From contig CACYXH010000032.1 in assembly GCA_902778245.1 (NCBI GenBank), forward strand, positions 1 to 40,057: DNA of 40,057 nt, in the 5' to 3' direction. The position numbers were made by a program, and so were the translations under genes. The notes beneath the pieces were generated by a model. The model was not told the DNA's origin. It ran no database searches and saw only the letters and a list, made by a program, of their open reading frames with translations. Below are positions 1 to 8,146 of the stretch, piece by piece (positions within the stretch are counted from its first letter, which is position 1; the number at the start of each line of letters is the position of its first letter). Source of the stretch: an uncultured Lachnospiraceae bacterium. Lineage in GTDB: Bacteria; Bacillota; Clostridia; Lachnospirales; Lachnospiraceae.

Positions 1-92
1 CAATCTGATGCAACATCTGACAGATTACTATATACTGTACCTTCTTTTAATTTGCAGAATTTTTCTGAAATATGGGACGGGTAATGTGATGA

Positions 93-443
93 ATAACAAT
101 CCGTGAAAACATTGGCTATGAGGATCTTCTGACAGCGCATCCCTATGACCGGGAACTGATCGAAGGCATCACCGCGCTGATCCTTGAGACAGTGATTTCT
201 GCCGGCGATACGATCGTGATAGCAAGCAATCGCTATCCTGCTTCTGTGGTGAAAAGCAAGTTCCTGAAGCTGGGATATTCGCACATCGAGTACGTGCTGT
301 TCTGTCTTCAGCGAAACACAACCAAAGTCAACAACATCAAGAAATACCTGCTGGCAGCTCTGTTTAACGCACCATCGACGATCAGCGGCTATTACCAGGC
401 GGAAGTCAATCATGACATGCCCGAACTGGCAGCCGGCAGATGA
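93..443 (+). pseudogene. RepA (DUF6017) C-terminal remnant
   Basis: The frame encodes the C-terminal domain of the DUF6017 replication initiators carried by Clostridia conjugative elements. Recognisable blocks are ENIGYEDLL, PYDRELIEGI, YPASVVKSKFLKL, NTTKVNNIKKYLLAALFNAP and the ending YYQAEVNHD. The frame is closed by a stop at 90-92 and nothing upstream continues the family, so the N-terminal replication initiator domain is missing. A GTG at 192 could start an 83-residue piece, but no ribosome binding site supports it. The remnant sits directly before the CD1845-like gene, the usual neighbourhood in intact elements. It is probably not functional. Confidence 0.75.
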
Positions 444-457
444 AAGGAGGAATCCAT

Positions 458-742
458 ATGCTGCGAATAATCATAAAAATCCTGCTGTTTCCCGCAGTTA
501 TCCTGCTCGGGATTTTCGAGTGGCTGTGCTCTGCAGCAGCCGGGCTGTCAGGTATGGCGTTCCGGATGATCGCCGGAGTTTTCATACTCACTGCTATCCT
601 GAGCTACGGTTTCGGATTGGAACCGTGGTCAGTTGCCATGCGGATGATCATCGGAGGAGCAGTATTTCTCATGATTCCGATGGTCGGGACAATCCTGGTC
701 GCAGGGATCACTTTGCTCAGAGCATTTATCCGGACGATCTGA
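458..742 (+). CDS. CD1845-family small membrane protein
   Basis: A 94-residue hydrophobic protein with about three membrane segments (approximately residues 3-22, 35-58 and 65-88) and a short charged C-terminus (LRAFIRTI). Small membrane proteins of this type, named CD1845 family after a Clostridioides difficile element, lie next to repA in Tn1549-like elements, and this one directly follows the repA remnant. The start at ATG 458 is chosen because AAAGGAGG at 443-450 lies 7 bases before it; the in-frame ATG at 440 overlaps that site. The function is unknown; a membrane role in element maintenance is only inferred. Confidence 0.7.
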   Translation: MLRIIIKILLFPAVILLGIFEWLCSAAAGLSGMAFRMIAGVFILTAILSYGFGLEPWSVAMRMIIGGAVFLMIPMVGTILVAGITLLRAFIRTI

Positions 743-870
743 AAAATGCCAGAGAACGAGGAATGGGGCATATCCAAAGCGGATGTGTCCCATTTTTCTG
801 GCTCTATTTTCAGCGGTTTTCAGCGGTTTCAGCGTTCAGCGGATTCTGCAAAAAGCCGCAAAAAGATTTT

Positions 871-922
871 ACATTGTCCGCAGGCACGGACAAGCCATTT
901 GTCATTAATAAGATATCAGATG
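871..922 (+). repeat. Degenerate direct repeat, copy 1
   Basis: This stretch resembles 1631-1682. Shared blocks are ATTGTCC, GCAC.GACA and TTTGTCATTAATA followed by ATATCAG. Read in one frame the two copies give HCPQARTSHLSLIRYQ and YCPHAQTGNLSLIEYQ, with one synonymous change and several replacements. Both copies lie in the gap before a gene (1005 and 1801). They may be two remnants of one small gene or a repeated leader. Confidence 0.45.
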
Positions 923-1004
923 AAAGCTGATGAGGAAGCCGTCGCAAAACTGATACATCTTAAGCCGGCTCTCCATGGAATGAAGGGAAAGGAGCGGATG
1001 GAAA

Positions 1005-1622
1005 ATGAAGTTTATAATAAGCGATCATTCAACTTCAAAGGTTTATCACCTGGCGGGATGCCCGCACGCTGCCAGGATCAAGTATCAGAATCGAATGGAG
1101 ATATCGAGGGAGCGTGCCAACGTACTCGGATACCGTCGCTGCAAATGCTGCGGGAATCTGAAGGGTACCATCCGGGTGCTTACCACCAATATTGAGTTTC
1201 TTGGGACCGGGAGAGAAATGGACGTAACATATCAGCCAAAAACCGATACGGTATATATCCGCACAAAGATCGGTTTTTGGAAAACATTCTGGAAGGACGA
1301 TGCAGGTTTGCTGCTTTACCATCTGAATCGTTACGACAGCTCTAAATCGGCAGAAGAGCTGTCCCACGCTGCATTTCACAGGCAGCAGGATGTGAAAGCC
1401 ACAGAATCCCTGGAGAAGATCCTGTCTTACATCGAGAAACATGATCAGGCAAAAGAGATCATCGCTGATGACTACAGGAAGCTGCCGCAGAAAACGGCAA
1501 AACAGCGGAAATATTACCGGCAGGCAGAGTCAAGGAACAGAAGATCTCAGGTTAATCGGATATTTGCGATCTTTTCAGAGATCGAGAAGGGAAATAATCT
1601 GGCACAGTACTCGTTTTGCTGA
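1005..1622 (+). CDS. Hypothetical protein with Ada-like Cys cluster
   Basis: A 205-residue protein. Its N-terminus has VYHLAGCPHAARI (residues 13-25) and GYRRCKCCG (42-50), giving C19, C46, C48 and C49, an arrangement like the small zinc-binding fold at the N-terminus of Ada proteins and related DNA-binding modules. The middle (residues 75-125) looks globular, with the repeated pattern KIGFWKTFWKDDAG. The C-terminus (150-205) is basic and rich in K, R and Q, which suits nucleic acid binding. The start ATG at 1005 follows an AAGGAGCGG site. No catalytic residues of Ada methyltransferase are present. The zinc and DNA roles are inferred. Confidence 0.6.
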   Translation: MKFIISDHSTSKVYHLAGCPHAARIKYQNRMEISRERANVLGYRRCKCCGNLKGTIRVLTTNIEFLGTGREMDVTYQPKTDTVYIRTKIGFWKTFWKDDAGLLLYHLNRYDSSKSAEELSHAAFHRQQDVKATESLEKILSYIEKHDQAKEIIADDYRKLPQKTAKQRKYYRQAESRNRRSQVNRIFAIFSEIEKGNNLAQYSFC

Positions 1623-1630
1623 GAAAAAAC

Positions 1631-1682
1631 ATTATTGTCCTCATGCACAGACAGGGAATTTGTCATTAATAGAATATCAGGA
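1631..1682 (+). repeat. Degenerate direct repeat, copy 2
   Basis: Partner of the repeat at 871-922; see that entry for the shared blocks. It lies immediately after the stop of the Ada-like gene. The 118 bases after it, up to the next gene, hold no clear promoter, although a TTGACA occurs at 1721 without a good -10 partner. Confidence 0.45.
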
Positions 1683-1800
1683 CGAAGAAAGGGGAAGGTC
1701 TAGCAGAAATGATACTTCTTTGACAGACATTCGTCGCTTGGCGGGCGACCAGCTAGCCGGGGCGGTCGTGTAAACTGTAAGCATGGAGGTGATACGAGAT

Positions 1801-2487
1801 ATGATGATCAGTCCGGAAACATATTATGAAGAGTACCTTCAGGGAAAGAGCCAGTCCACTATCTTACAACAGATCAGTTTACTGAAGCAGGAAATCGTCA
1901 GGCTGAAAGAAGTGATGGAGTCTGATGAAAATAGTCCGAAAGCCATGATCATGCCGAGCCCTTTGACGAGAATTAAATGTAATCGCGAATATCTTGAAAT
2001 GGCAAAGCTTGCACTTGAGGAAGCAGGCGGGCAATATGAACTGACTGATGAAGAAATGCGGGATCTGTCTTTTAATGCAAGGTTGGCAGATATGCATCGG
2101 TTTATCCTGGAGATCGGCGGGTTCTTCAATGGTTATACAAAATACAAATATACTATATCCGGAGATCGTGTCTTATTTGATGCGGATCACAGCTTTTATC
2201 TTAAGCCGTCAAATCTTCCTGTATATGAGCCGTTTTCCAGAGAAGAATTTGTCAGGGGTATTGCAGCTCTTCATATTGGAGAGTGGAAAGAAAGATATGA
2301 GAATCTATACGTGCTTGACGGAACACAGTGGAGCATATGCGTTGAATATGAGGATGGAATGCTTCCATTCGAAATATATGGCAGTAATGCATATCCTTAT
2401 AACTTTGAGGAGCTGATCGATTTCCTGGGAATTGATAATTCAGACATTGATGAAACGGGTGATGATCCCGGCGAAGAAGAAGAATAA
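1801..2487 (+). CDS. Conserved hypothetical protein, acidic tail
   Basis: A 228-residue protein that I do not recognise as a named family. The N-terminus (residues 5-50) is probably helical and coiled-coil-like (ILQQISLLKQEIVRLKEVME). The middle contains LADMHRFILEIGGFFNGYTKYKYTI, and the C-terminal part reads WSICVEYEDG...GSNAYPYNFEELIDFLGI, ending in a run of D and E. The C-terminal pattern resembles small domains found in accessory genes of conjugative elements. ATG 1801 is used because GGAGGTGAT at 1785-1793 is a good ribosome binding site for it; the in-frame ATG at 1783 overlaps that site. No function is proposed. Confidence 0.65.
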   Translation: MMISPETYYEEYLQGKSQSTILQQISLLKQEIVRLKEVMESDENSPKAMIMPSPLTRIKCNREYLEMAKLALEEAGGQYELTDEEMRDLSFNARLADMHRFILEIGGFFNGYTKYKYTISGDRVLFDADHSFYLKPSNLPVYEPFSREEFVRGIAALHIGEWKERYENLYVLDGTQWSICVEYEDGMLPFEIYGSNAYPYNFEELIDFLGIDNSDIDETGDDPGEEEE

Positions 2488-2604
2488 CGAAGAAGAATAG
2501 ATTTTTTGGTATAAATCTCACCATTGTACCCACATACGGACAGGCTGCCTGGCATACTTACATCATCTTAAAGAGAGATTTCAAAAAGTATTCGGAGGTG
2601 TGCC

Positions 2605-2709
2605 ATGAAAGGATATGTTACGGACAGCGGATACATGGGATATGTAGACGGAAGATATGTTCTGTTTGCGAGTGAGAGCGATTATGTTGAGTATACCAGA
2701 GACAGATGA
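2605..2709 (+). CDS. Small protein, 34 residues
   Basis: A 34-residue reading frame, beginning MKGYVTDSGYMGYVDGRY and ending in YTRDR, preceded by a strong GGAGGTG site at 2594-2600. The protein is rich in glycine, tyrosine and acidic residues. It lies 36 bases before the HIRAN gene and is likely cotranscribed with it. The good ribosome binding site and coding-like composition support a real gene; the function is unknown. Confidence 0.55.
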   Translation: MKGYVTDSGYMGYVDGRYVLFASESDYVEYTRDR

Positions 2710-2745
2710 GAATACAAAAGAAAATGTCTTGAGAAGGGAGAAGCC

Positions 2746-3039
2746 ATGAAAAAGATATATTTCACAATTACAGGGACGCAATACAGATACGGCCATGATT
2801 TTCTGAAGCCAGGGATGAAAGTGAAACTGGAGAAGGAGCCGGATAACCAGTATGATGCCGAGGCAATTCGTGTGATGATGAAGGGGATCGGGCAGATAGG
2901 ATACGTTGCAAATTCTATCCATACGGTAAAAGGTGAAAGTTGGAGCGCCGGGCGTATGTATGATCGGTTTGGAAAGAAGGCCTTTGGAGCAGTGAAGTAT
3001 GTGCTGCCGGACGGAGTGCTGTGCAGATTAGAAAAATAA
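2746..3039 (+). CDS. HIRAN domain protein
   Basis: A 97-residue protein made almost entirely of a HIRAN domain: ITGTQYRYGHDFLKPGMKVKLEKEPDNQYDAEAIRV, then GQIGYVANS. HIRAN modules bind DNA 3' ends or damaged DNA in HLTF/Rad5-type proteins, and free-standing bacterial copies are common in mobile elements. The ribosome binding site GAGAAGGGAGAA lies just before ATG 2746. It follows the 34-residue gene at close spacing. A role in recognising damaged or foreign DNA is inferred from the family. Confidence 0.8.
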   Translation: MKKIYFTITGTQYRYGHDFLKPGMKVKLEKEPDNQYDAEAIRVMMKGIGQIGYVANSIHTVKGESWSAGRMYDRFGKKAFGAVKYVLPDGVLCRLEK

Positions 3040-3316
3040 CATAACAAGATAGCTCGATGGCCGGGGTGGACTAACTCCGGCTATGCTGCGTGTATTATAA
3101 AGGGCGATCAGATGTCATATATGACTAAGTTTGATATTTGCTATGAACCGTTCTACCTTCTTGCATATTCAGTAATAGAGATAATAGCATCCAAATAGCT
3201 TTCTTGGATCAGAATGTACCTTAGATGATAGATAAATGGATAAAAGTTGCTTTTGTGACGTGTGTATGATAGGATCATTCTGTTGGATTGTATATTTTTT
3301 GAATCAGAGAGGTAAG
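3040..3316. other. Gap with one hairpin
   Basis: No gene is supported here. The stretch 3059-3083 can fold as GCCGGGGT/ACTCCGGC with a short loop, but no T-run follows, so it is at best a weak terminator after the HIRAN gene. The rest is AT-rich and may contain the promoter of the HTH gene; no convincing -35/-10 pair was found. Confidence 0.4.
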
Positions 3317-3532
3317 ATGATGGCTTTTTCAGAAGATATAAAAAAAATCAGGCGTAAAGCATTTATGACACAGGAAGATTTCGCCAAAGAGATTGGTGTT
3401 TCATGCATTACTGTAACGCGATGGGAAACAGGGAAAGCTAAACCAAATTTAAAGACAATGAAGTTAATAGATGATTATTGTAAGAAGAAAGAAATAGACT
3501 TTGATGTCAGTGAAGAGATTTCGAAAGAATGA
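3317..3532 (+). CDS. XRE-family HTH regulator, short
   Basis: A 71-residue protein that is a single Cro/C1-type helix-turn-helix: IKKIRRKAFMTQEDFAKEIGVSCITVTRWETGKAKPNLKTMKLIDDYCKKK. The recognition helix is around SCITVTRWETGK. The start ATG at 3317 (or 3320) is chosen because AGAGAGGT precedes it and because the upstream in-frame extension, rich in Cys and aromatic residues, does not look like HTH protein. It lies 59 bases before the methyltransferase gene. Small Xre proteins next to C5 methyltransferases often act as controller proteins; that role is inferred here. Confidence 0.7.
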   Translation: MMAFSEDIKKIRRKAFMTQEDFAKEIGVSCITVTRWETGKAKPNLKTMKLIDDYCKKKEIDFDVSEEISKE

Positions 3533-3591
3533 TAACTATAGGGATGTCATCTGACTTCTAGCGTCTATTATCGGAAGGAGCTTATATAATA

Positions 3592-4521
3592 ATGGAGTTT
3601 TCAAATACTTGCGTGGAAATCAAGCAAAAAAGAGAAGAACTCGGAATCACTGTAAAAGAGTTCGCTGATGCTCTGGGGCTTGGAAAAGGTGGAGAAAAAA
3701 TGGTGAGGGACTGGGAAGCTGGAACTGAAGTTCCATCAGCAGGTCTCTATCGGAGGATAGTTCAGTTTGCAGATGAGCGTCCTTATGTGAATAGTAGGAA
3801 AACAGGAAATTTCAAATTTATTGATTTGTTTGCCGGAATTGGTGGTATTCGTATCCCTTTTCAGGAATTAGGCGGGGAATGTGTGTTTTCGTCAGAGTGG
3901 GATCAGTTTGCCCAGAAGACGTATAGAGTGAATTTCGGAGAAGTACCCCAGGGTGATATTACAAAAATTGAATCATCTACCATCCCTGATTTTGACATTT
4001 TACTTGGGGGATTTCCATGTCAGCCGTTTTCATCGGCCGGATTGAAAAAAGGATTCGCGGACACAAGGGGTACACTGTTCTTTGAAATAGAAAGAATTAT
4101 GAGGGATAAGCGTCCGAAAGCATTTCTCCTGGAGAATGTCAAACAGCTTCGGTCACATGATCGGGGAAGGACGTTGAGAGTAATATTGAATCATATTGAT
4201 TCGTTAGACTACTATGTAAAATACGAAATCTTGAGGGCCGGGGATTTTGGAGTTCCACAAAACCGTGAGCGGACATATATAGTCGGCTTTGACAAGAATT
4301 ATTATGATTTGCCAGAGAATTATGATTTTCAGTTTCCTGAGCCAACTTATGAGGAAACACGACTCGGGAATATTCTTGAAACTGATGTGGATGATCGTTA
4401 TATGAAATCGAGGAATAAGGGGGATCAGGATGTCAAAAAAACTTACAGCAGCACAATTAAAGAAACAGCTCAAAGAATGCTCACAGGACGAACTGATCTA
4501 TTTGATTTCCAGGTTATATAA
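3592..4521 (+). pseudogene. HTH-fused C5 DNA methyltransferase, truncated
   Basis: The first 60 residues are a helix-turn-helix (KQKREELGITVKEFADALGL...MVRDWEAGTEVPS). A C5-cytosine methyltransferase domain follows: motif I DLFAGIGGI at about 78-86, motif IV GGFPCQPFSS with the catalytic Cys at about 140-149, motif VI ENVKQL near 181, motif VIII QNRERTYIVGF near 223-233. Family sequence continues to about residue 270 (GNILETDVDDRYMKS) and then stops. The target recognition domain and motifs IX and X are missing, and the last 30 codons simply read through the start of the DUF6155 gene in another frame. With no TRD or motif X the enzyme should be inactive. No restriction endonuclease is nearby. 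Confidence 0.75.
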
Positions 4522-4978
4522 AGCGGTTCCGGAAGCGGCAGACTTTATAAATGTTGAACTGGGTGATCAGGAGTATATTTCAGGTCTGCTTGAAGAGGCA
4601 AAGAAAAAGGTCCGAAAGGAATTCTTTCCGACTCGAGGATATGGAAGGCTCTCGCTTTCAACAGCAAAATCCGCCATATCTTCTTTTAAGAAGGTCTGTA
4701 CGGATCCAGTAATGATAATCGATTTGCAGTTGTATTATGTCGAATGCGGGGTTGAATTCACGAATACCTACGGAGACATTAATGAATCTTTTTACAGCAG
4801 TATGGAAAGAATGTACTGGGCTGTGATCGAAACACTCAACAAGTCAGATGACGAAAGGCTGTATCAAATGTTTTCCGAGAGACTGAAAGCTGTGGTGGAT
4901 GATTCGAATGGAATCGGATGGGGCTTCTATGATGGGCTGTGCGACAGCTATTACAGCCTGAAATGGGTCGGAGAATAA
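4430..4978 (+). CDS. DUF6155 family protein
   Basis: A 182-residue protein matching the DUF6155 pattern: MSKKLTAAQLKKQLKE at the start, QDELIYLISRLYKAVPEAADFIN, then AKKKVRKEFFPTRGYGRLSLSTAKSAISSFKKV, and a C-terminal GIGWGFYDGL. It is predicted to be helical. GGGGGAT at 4417-4423 is placed for ATG 4430. It overlaps the 3' end of the truncated methyltransferase frame by 92 bases, which shows that the methyltransferase tail is not real coding sequence. The biochemical role is unknown. Confidence 0.8.
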   Translation: MSKKLTAAQLKKQLKECSQDELIYLISRLYKAVPEAADFINVELGDQEYISGLLEEAKKKVRKEFFPTRGYGRLSLSTAKSAISSFKKVCTDPVMIIDLQLYYVECGVEFTNTYGDINESFYSSMERMYWAVIETLNKSDDERLYQMFSERLKAVVDDSNGIGWGFYDGLCDSYYSLKWVGE

Positions 4979-5002
4979 CTCTGTAATCGGTGGGAGTAAA
5001 TA

Positions 5003-5608
5003 ATGGGATATTGTATATGGGCCGATATGAACAAGGCCAACCGAATTTATCATGATACCGAATGGGGTATTCCTGTTCACGACGACCGGCACATGTTTGA
5101 GCATTTAATGCTCGAATGCATGCAGTGCGGCCTTTCGTGGGATCTGATGCTGAAGAAACGGGAGATCTTCCGCTCATGTTTCGCAGGTTTTGATTACGAC
5201 AGGATTGCTGCATTTACCGACGAAGATGTAGAGCGAATTATGAATACCGAAGGCATGATCCGATCACCACGGAAGATCCGTGCCGTGATCCACAATGCGC
5301 AGTGTTTCCAGAAAGTCCGGGAGGAGTTTGGCACCTTCTGTGATTATATCTGGGGATTCTCCGATGGAAAGACGATTCTGTATCAGGGACATGATACCGG
5401 CAGGATCCCGGTCAGCAACGGGCTTTCCGAGAAGATCAGTAAGGATCTGAAGAGTCGTGGTTTTAAATATGTCGGTCCGGTGACAATTTATTCGCATCTG
5501 CAGGCCTGCGGCATTATCAATGATCACGATAAAGGATGTGACTGCTTCCGGAAAATCAATGCAGCGAATCCTACTGTCCGGAAACGTCGTCAGGAAGAGA
5601 AGTATTGA
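5003..5608 (+). CDS. tag: DNA-3-methyladenine glycosylase I
   Basis: Tag removes 3-methyladenine from alkylated DNA in base excision repair. The 201-residue protein fits the family along its whole length: CIWADMNKANRIYHDTEWGIPVHDD, MLECMQCGLSWDLMLKKRE, DEDVERIMNTEGMIRSPRKIRAVIHNA, LKSRGFKYVGPVTIYSHLQACGIINDH. The zinc ligands C4, H17, H175 and C179 fall at the same positions as in E. coli Tag. The gene follows DUF6155 by 24 bases and overlaps the stretch before the MazG-like gene. It opens the cargo cluster of repair genes. Confidence 0.95.
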   Translation: MGYCIWADMNKANRIYHDTEWGIPVHDDRHMFEHLMLECMQCGLSWDLMLKKREIFRSCFAGFDYDRIAAFTDEDVERIMNTEGMIRSPRKIRAVIHNAQCFQKVREEFGTFCDYIWGFSDGKTILYQGHDTGRIPVSNGLSEKISKDLKSRGFKYVGPVTIYSHLQACGIINDHDKGCDCFRKINAANPTVRKRRQEEKY

Positions 5609-5622
5609 GAAATGAGGTCAGT

Positions 5623-5949
5623 ATGAAACAGGAAACCATAGACAGGATACGGAAGTTTGTTTCGGACCGGGAGTGGGAGCAGTACCATACTCCGGCAAAT
5701 CTCGCGAAGTCTATCTCCATTGAGGCCAGTGAGCTGTTGGAGTGCTTTCAGTGGAGCGATACAGACTATGATCTGGAGCATGTAAAAGAAGAACTGGCGG
5801 ACGTGATGGTTTACTGCCGCAACCTGCTTGACGAACTGGGGGTGGATGAGGATGAGATTATCAACGCCAAGATGGATCAGAATGAGAGAAAGTATCCGAT
5901 CGAGAAGGCCAGGGGAACAGCGGCGAAATACGATCAGTTGGAAGGATGA
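5623..5949 (+). CDS. MazG-like nucleotide pyrophosphohydrolase
   Basis: A 108-residue all-helical protein of the MazG-like/dCTPase superfamily: IRKFVSDREWEQYHTPANLAKSISIEASELLECFQW, then HVKEELADVMVYCRNLLDELGVD. The EASEL...EELADV pattern carries the metal-binding E and D residues. It probably hydrolyses non-canonical nucleoside triphosphates to monophosphates, cleaning the nucleotide pool, which suits the neighbouring glycosylase. The start ATG 5623 is preferred over 5605 because the family begins close to METIDRIRKF and because GAGG lies at 5613-5616. The gene follows tag within 14 bases. Confidence 0.88.
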   Translation: MKQETIDRIRKFVSDREWEQYHTPANLAKSISIEASELLECFQWSDTDYDLEHVKEELADVMVYCRNLLDELGVDEDEIINAKMDQNERKYPIEKARGTAAKYDQLEG

Positions 5950-5959
5950 TGTGAGGGTT

Positions 5960-6160
5960 ATGGCAAAGAAACTAAGTGAGCCAACAAGAGAACAATATGA
6001 ACAGCTGATATCGTTGCTGGAAAAGTCTAACGAGATCCAGGAAAAAACGATCCATGTTCTGGAACAACAGGTGGAAGTACTGCGGGATATGCTCTCTTCG
6101 ACACAGAAAATGCTGAAAGAGAAAGAAGCGGGATCTCGATTTGTCGTTTATCCTGAATAA
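5960..6160 (+). CDS. Small coiled-coil protein
   Basis: A 66-residue protein starting MAKKLSEPTREQYEQLISLL, with heptad-like helix through residues 8-55 (ISLLEKSNEIQEKTIHVLEQQVEVLRDML) and a short tail RFVVYPE. ATG 5960 follows GTGAGGG and lies 10 bases after the MazG-like stop, so it is in the same operon. I do not recognise a named family. A small oligomer or partner of a neighbouring protein is possible. Confidence 0.6.
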   Translation: MAKKLSEPTREQYEQLISLLEKSNEIQEKTIHVLEQQVEVLRDMLSSTQKMLKEKEAGSRFVVYPE

Positions 6161-6196
6161 CTTGAGCTGTCAGAATCGGGAAGGAGGAGTTCAGAT

Positions 6197-6652
6197 ATGT
6201 TGGAGATTGGAACAAAAGCACCGGAGTTTACACTTCCGGATCAGAATGGTGAAATGAAGTCCCTGGCGGATTACCGCGGCCAGAAGGTGATCCTTTACTT
6301 TTATCCGAAGGACATGACAGCAGGCTGCACGAAGCAGGCCTGTGCTTTTGGGGAACTATATCCTCAGATTCGGGAGAAAGGTGCAGTTGTCCTGGGCGTG
6401 AGCAAGGACAGCGTGGCATCCCACAAGAAGTTTGAGGAAAAACACGGCCTGCCCTTTACTCTCCTCTCTGACCCGGAGAAAGAAGTGATCCAGGCTTATG
6501 ATGTCTGGAAGGAAAAGAAAAATTACGGAAAGGTTAGCATGGGTGTTGTCCGGACGACCTATCTGATCGATGAGAACGGTATTATCTTGAAAGCTTTTGA
6601 TAAAGTAAAGGCGGCGGACAATCCGGCACAGATGCTGGGAGAACTGGAATGA
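6197..6652 (+). CDS. bcp: Thioredoxin-dependent peroxiredoxin (Bcp/PrxQ)
   Basis: Bcp reduces hydrogen peroxide and organic hydroperoxides using thioredoxin. The 151-residue protein has the thioredoxin-fold family pattern LEIGTKAPEFTLPDQNGE, then YFYPKDMTAGCTKQACAF with the peroxidatic Cys at C44 and the resolving Cys at C49, the spacing typical of PrxQ. The C-terminus TTYLIDENGIILKAFDKVKA is also typical. AAGGAGGAG precedes the start. Its stop overlaps the yaaA start by 4 bases, so the two are translationally coupled and form an oxidative-stress pair. Confidence 0.95.
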   Translation: MLEIGTKAPEFTLPDQNGEMKSLADYRGQKVILYFYPKDMTAGCTKQACAFGELYPQIREKGAVVLGVSKDSVASHKKFEEKHGLPFTLLSDPEKEVIQAYDVWKEKKNYGKVSMGVVRTTYLIDENGIILKAFDKVKAADNPAQMLGELE

Positions 6653-7437
6653 GAGTCATCATCTCTCCGGCAAAGCAGATGCGGGTAGATACGGATTCGT
6701 TTACCAGCAGCACATTTCCGGCATTTATGGAGAAAACGGAAATCCTGATGCAGTGGATTCGGAGTCTCTCCTATGAGGAGCAGAGAAAACTCTGGGCCTG
6801 TAATGACAAGATTGCCCGGCAGAACGCCGAGCGCTTTGCTCAAATGGATCTTCGGAAGAATCTCACCCCTGCCCTGCTGGCTTATGACGGGATCCAGTAC
6901 ACGTACATGGCGCCGGCCGTTTTTGAGGATGGCCAGTATGAGTATGTGCAGGAGCATCTGCGGATACTGTCCGGATTCTATGGCGTGGTAAAACCTATGG
7001 ATGGCGTTGTACCATACCGTCTGGAAATGCAGGCGAAAGCTGCTGTCTCCGGCTATGGGAACCTGTATGATTTCTGGGGCGACAGTCTGTATCGGGAAAT
7101 AGTCGACGAGAGCGGAATCATCGTTAATCTGGCATCGAAAGAATACTCCAAATGCATCGAGAAATATCTGCGGCCGGGAGACCGCTATATCACCTGCGTC
7201 TTTGGTGAGCCGGAAGGCGGAAAGATCGTCCAGAAGGGAGTTTACGTCAAGATGGCAAGGGGTGAAATGGTACGGTATATGGCAGCCAATGCTGTAATCA
7301 AACCGGAGGAGATCAAAGCATTTGACTGGAGTGGATACCGGTTCCGGGAGGATCTGTCTTCTGAGAATGAGTTTATATTTATCCGGACGGAGATTCCCGG
7401 GAAATCAGCAGGCCGCCGGAAAAAGAGAGAAACATAA
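6649..7437 (+). CDS. yaaA: Peroxide stress protein YaaA
   Basis: A 262-residue member of the YaaA/DUF328 family, which in E. coli limits intracellular iron and DNA damage during peroxide stress and binds DNA. Diagnostic blocks are MRVIISPAKQM at the start, ALLAYDGIQYTYM, LRILSGFYGVVKPMDGVVPYRLEMQAK and YDFWGDSLYREI. ATG 6649 overlaps the bcp stop (ATGA), so it is coupled to bcp. The end is basic (GRRKKRET). Full length compared with the family. Confidence 0.93.
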   Translation: MRVIISPAKQMRVDTDSFTSSTFPAFMEKTEILMQWIRSLSYEEQRKLWACNDKIARQNAERFAQMDLRKNLTPALLAYDGIQYTYMAPAVFEDGQYEYVQEHLRILSGFYGVVKPMDGVVPYRLEMQAKAAVSGYGNLYDFWGDSLYREIVDESGIIVNLASKEYSKCIEKYLRPGDRYITCVFGEPEGGKIVQKGVYVKMARGEMVRYMAANAVIKPEEIKAFDWSGYRFREDLSSENEFIFIRTEIPGKSAGRRKKRET

Positions 7438-7439
7438 GA

Positions 7440-8141
7440 ATGGATGCAAAGCGCGGATATGTGCCGGAAGATGAAAGATACTTTTCCCCGGAAGCAATTG
7501 AAATTATGAGAATGGCCTCCCGGCATATCCGGTATCTGCTGGATGAAGGTTATGACCTGAAGCAGACATCGACATTTGTTGGGAACCATTTTCTACTCTC
7601 AGAGCGGCAGAGACTTGCTATTGTACGAAGTCTTGCTTCCGGGAAGCAGTTATCAGGACGGAAGAAAAAGCTGGTTCCTATGGATCAATTGGCAGGTCAG
7701 GAAGTCTGGATAGATGGGTTCAACACCATCATTACTTTGGAAGTGCTGCTGAACAGATCCGTTCTGTTCCGGTGTATGGATGGGACGATCCGTGATCTTG
7801 CGGCTCTTCGAGGAACGTACCGACTTATACCTGAGACCGACGGTGCCGTGCAAATGTTGCTGGAGAGCTTGAAAAATGCCGGCGTAAGAAAGATTAAAAT
7901 CCTGCTGGATCAGCCGGTGTCAAATTCCGGCAGATTGAAAACACGGATTGCAGATATTGCAGAGGAAACAGGCTGTTCCGATTTAGATATTCAGATACTG
8001 CGGGATGTGGATCGCACGCTTTATGACAAGGGGCTGGTGATCACATCCGATTCTGTTATTCTGGATCATTGCAGGAGTTGGGTGAATCTGACAGCGGAGT
8101 GTGTAAAGCAAATGGGCTACCCAGTATTACAGGTATGGTAA
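7440..8141 (+). CDS. DUF434 domain protein
   Basis: A 233-residue protein of the DUF434/DUF5616 type: YVPEDERYFSPEAIEIMRMASRHIRYLLDEGYDLKQTSTFVGNHFLLSERQRLAIVRS at the N-terminus, then VWIDGFNTIITLEVLL and RDLAALRGTYR. The central IDGFN and later SDSVILDHC resemble PIN/NYN-like nuclease folds with acidic residues, so an RNA-directed nuclease activity is conceivable but unproven. It starts 3 bases after the yaaA stop. The gene before kptA in an operon makes a link to RNA metabolism plausible. Confidence 0.85.
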   Translation: MDAKRGYVPEDERYFSPEAIEIMRMASRHIRYLLDEGYDLKQTSTFVGNHFLLSERQRLAIVRSLASGKQLSGRKKKLVPMDQLAGQEVWIDGFNTIITLEVLLNRSVLFRCMDGTIRDLAALRGTYRLIPETDGAVQMLLESLKNAGVRKIKILLDQPVSNSGRLKTRIADIAEETGCSDLDIQILRDVDRTLYDKGLVITSDSVILDHCRSWVNLTAECVKQMGYPVLQVW

Positions 8142-8146
8142 TTGTG

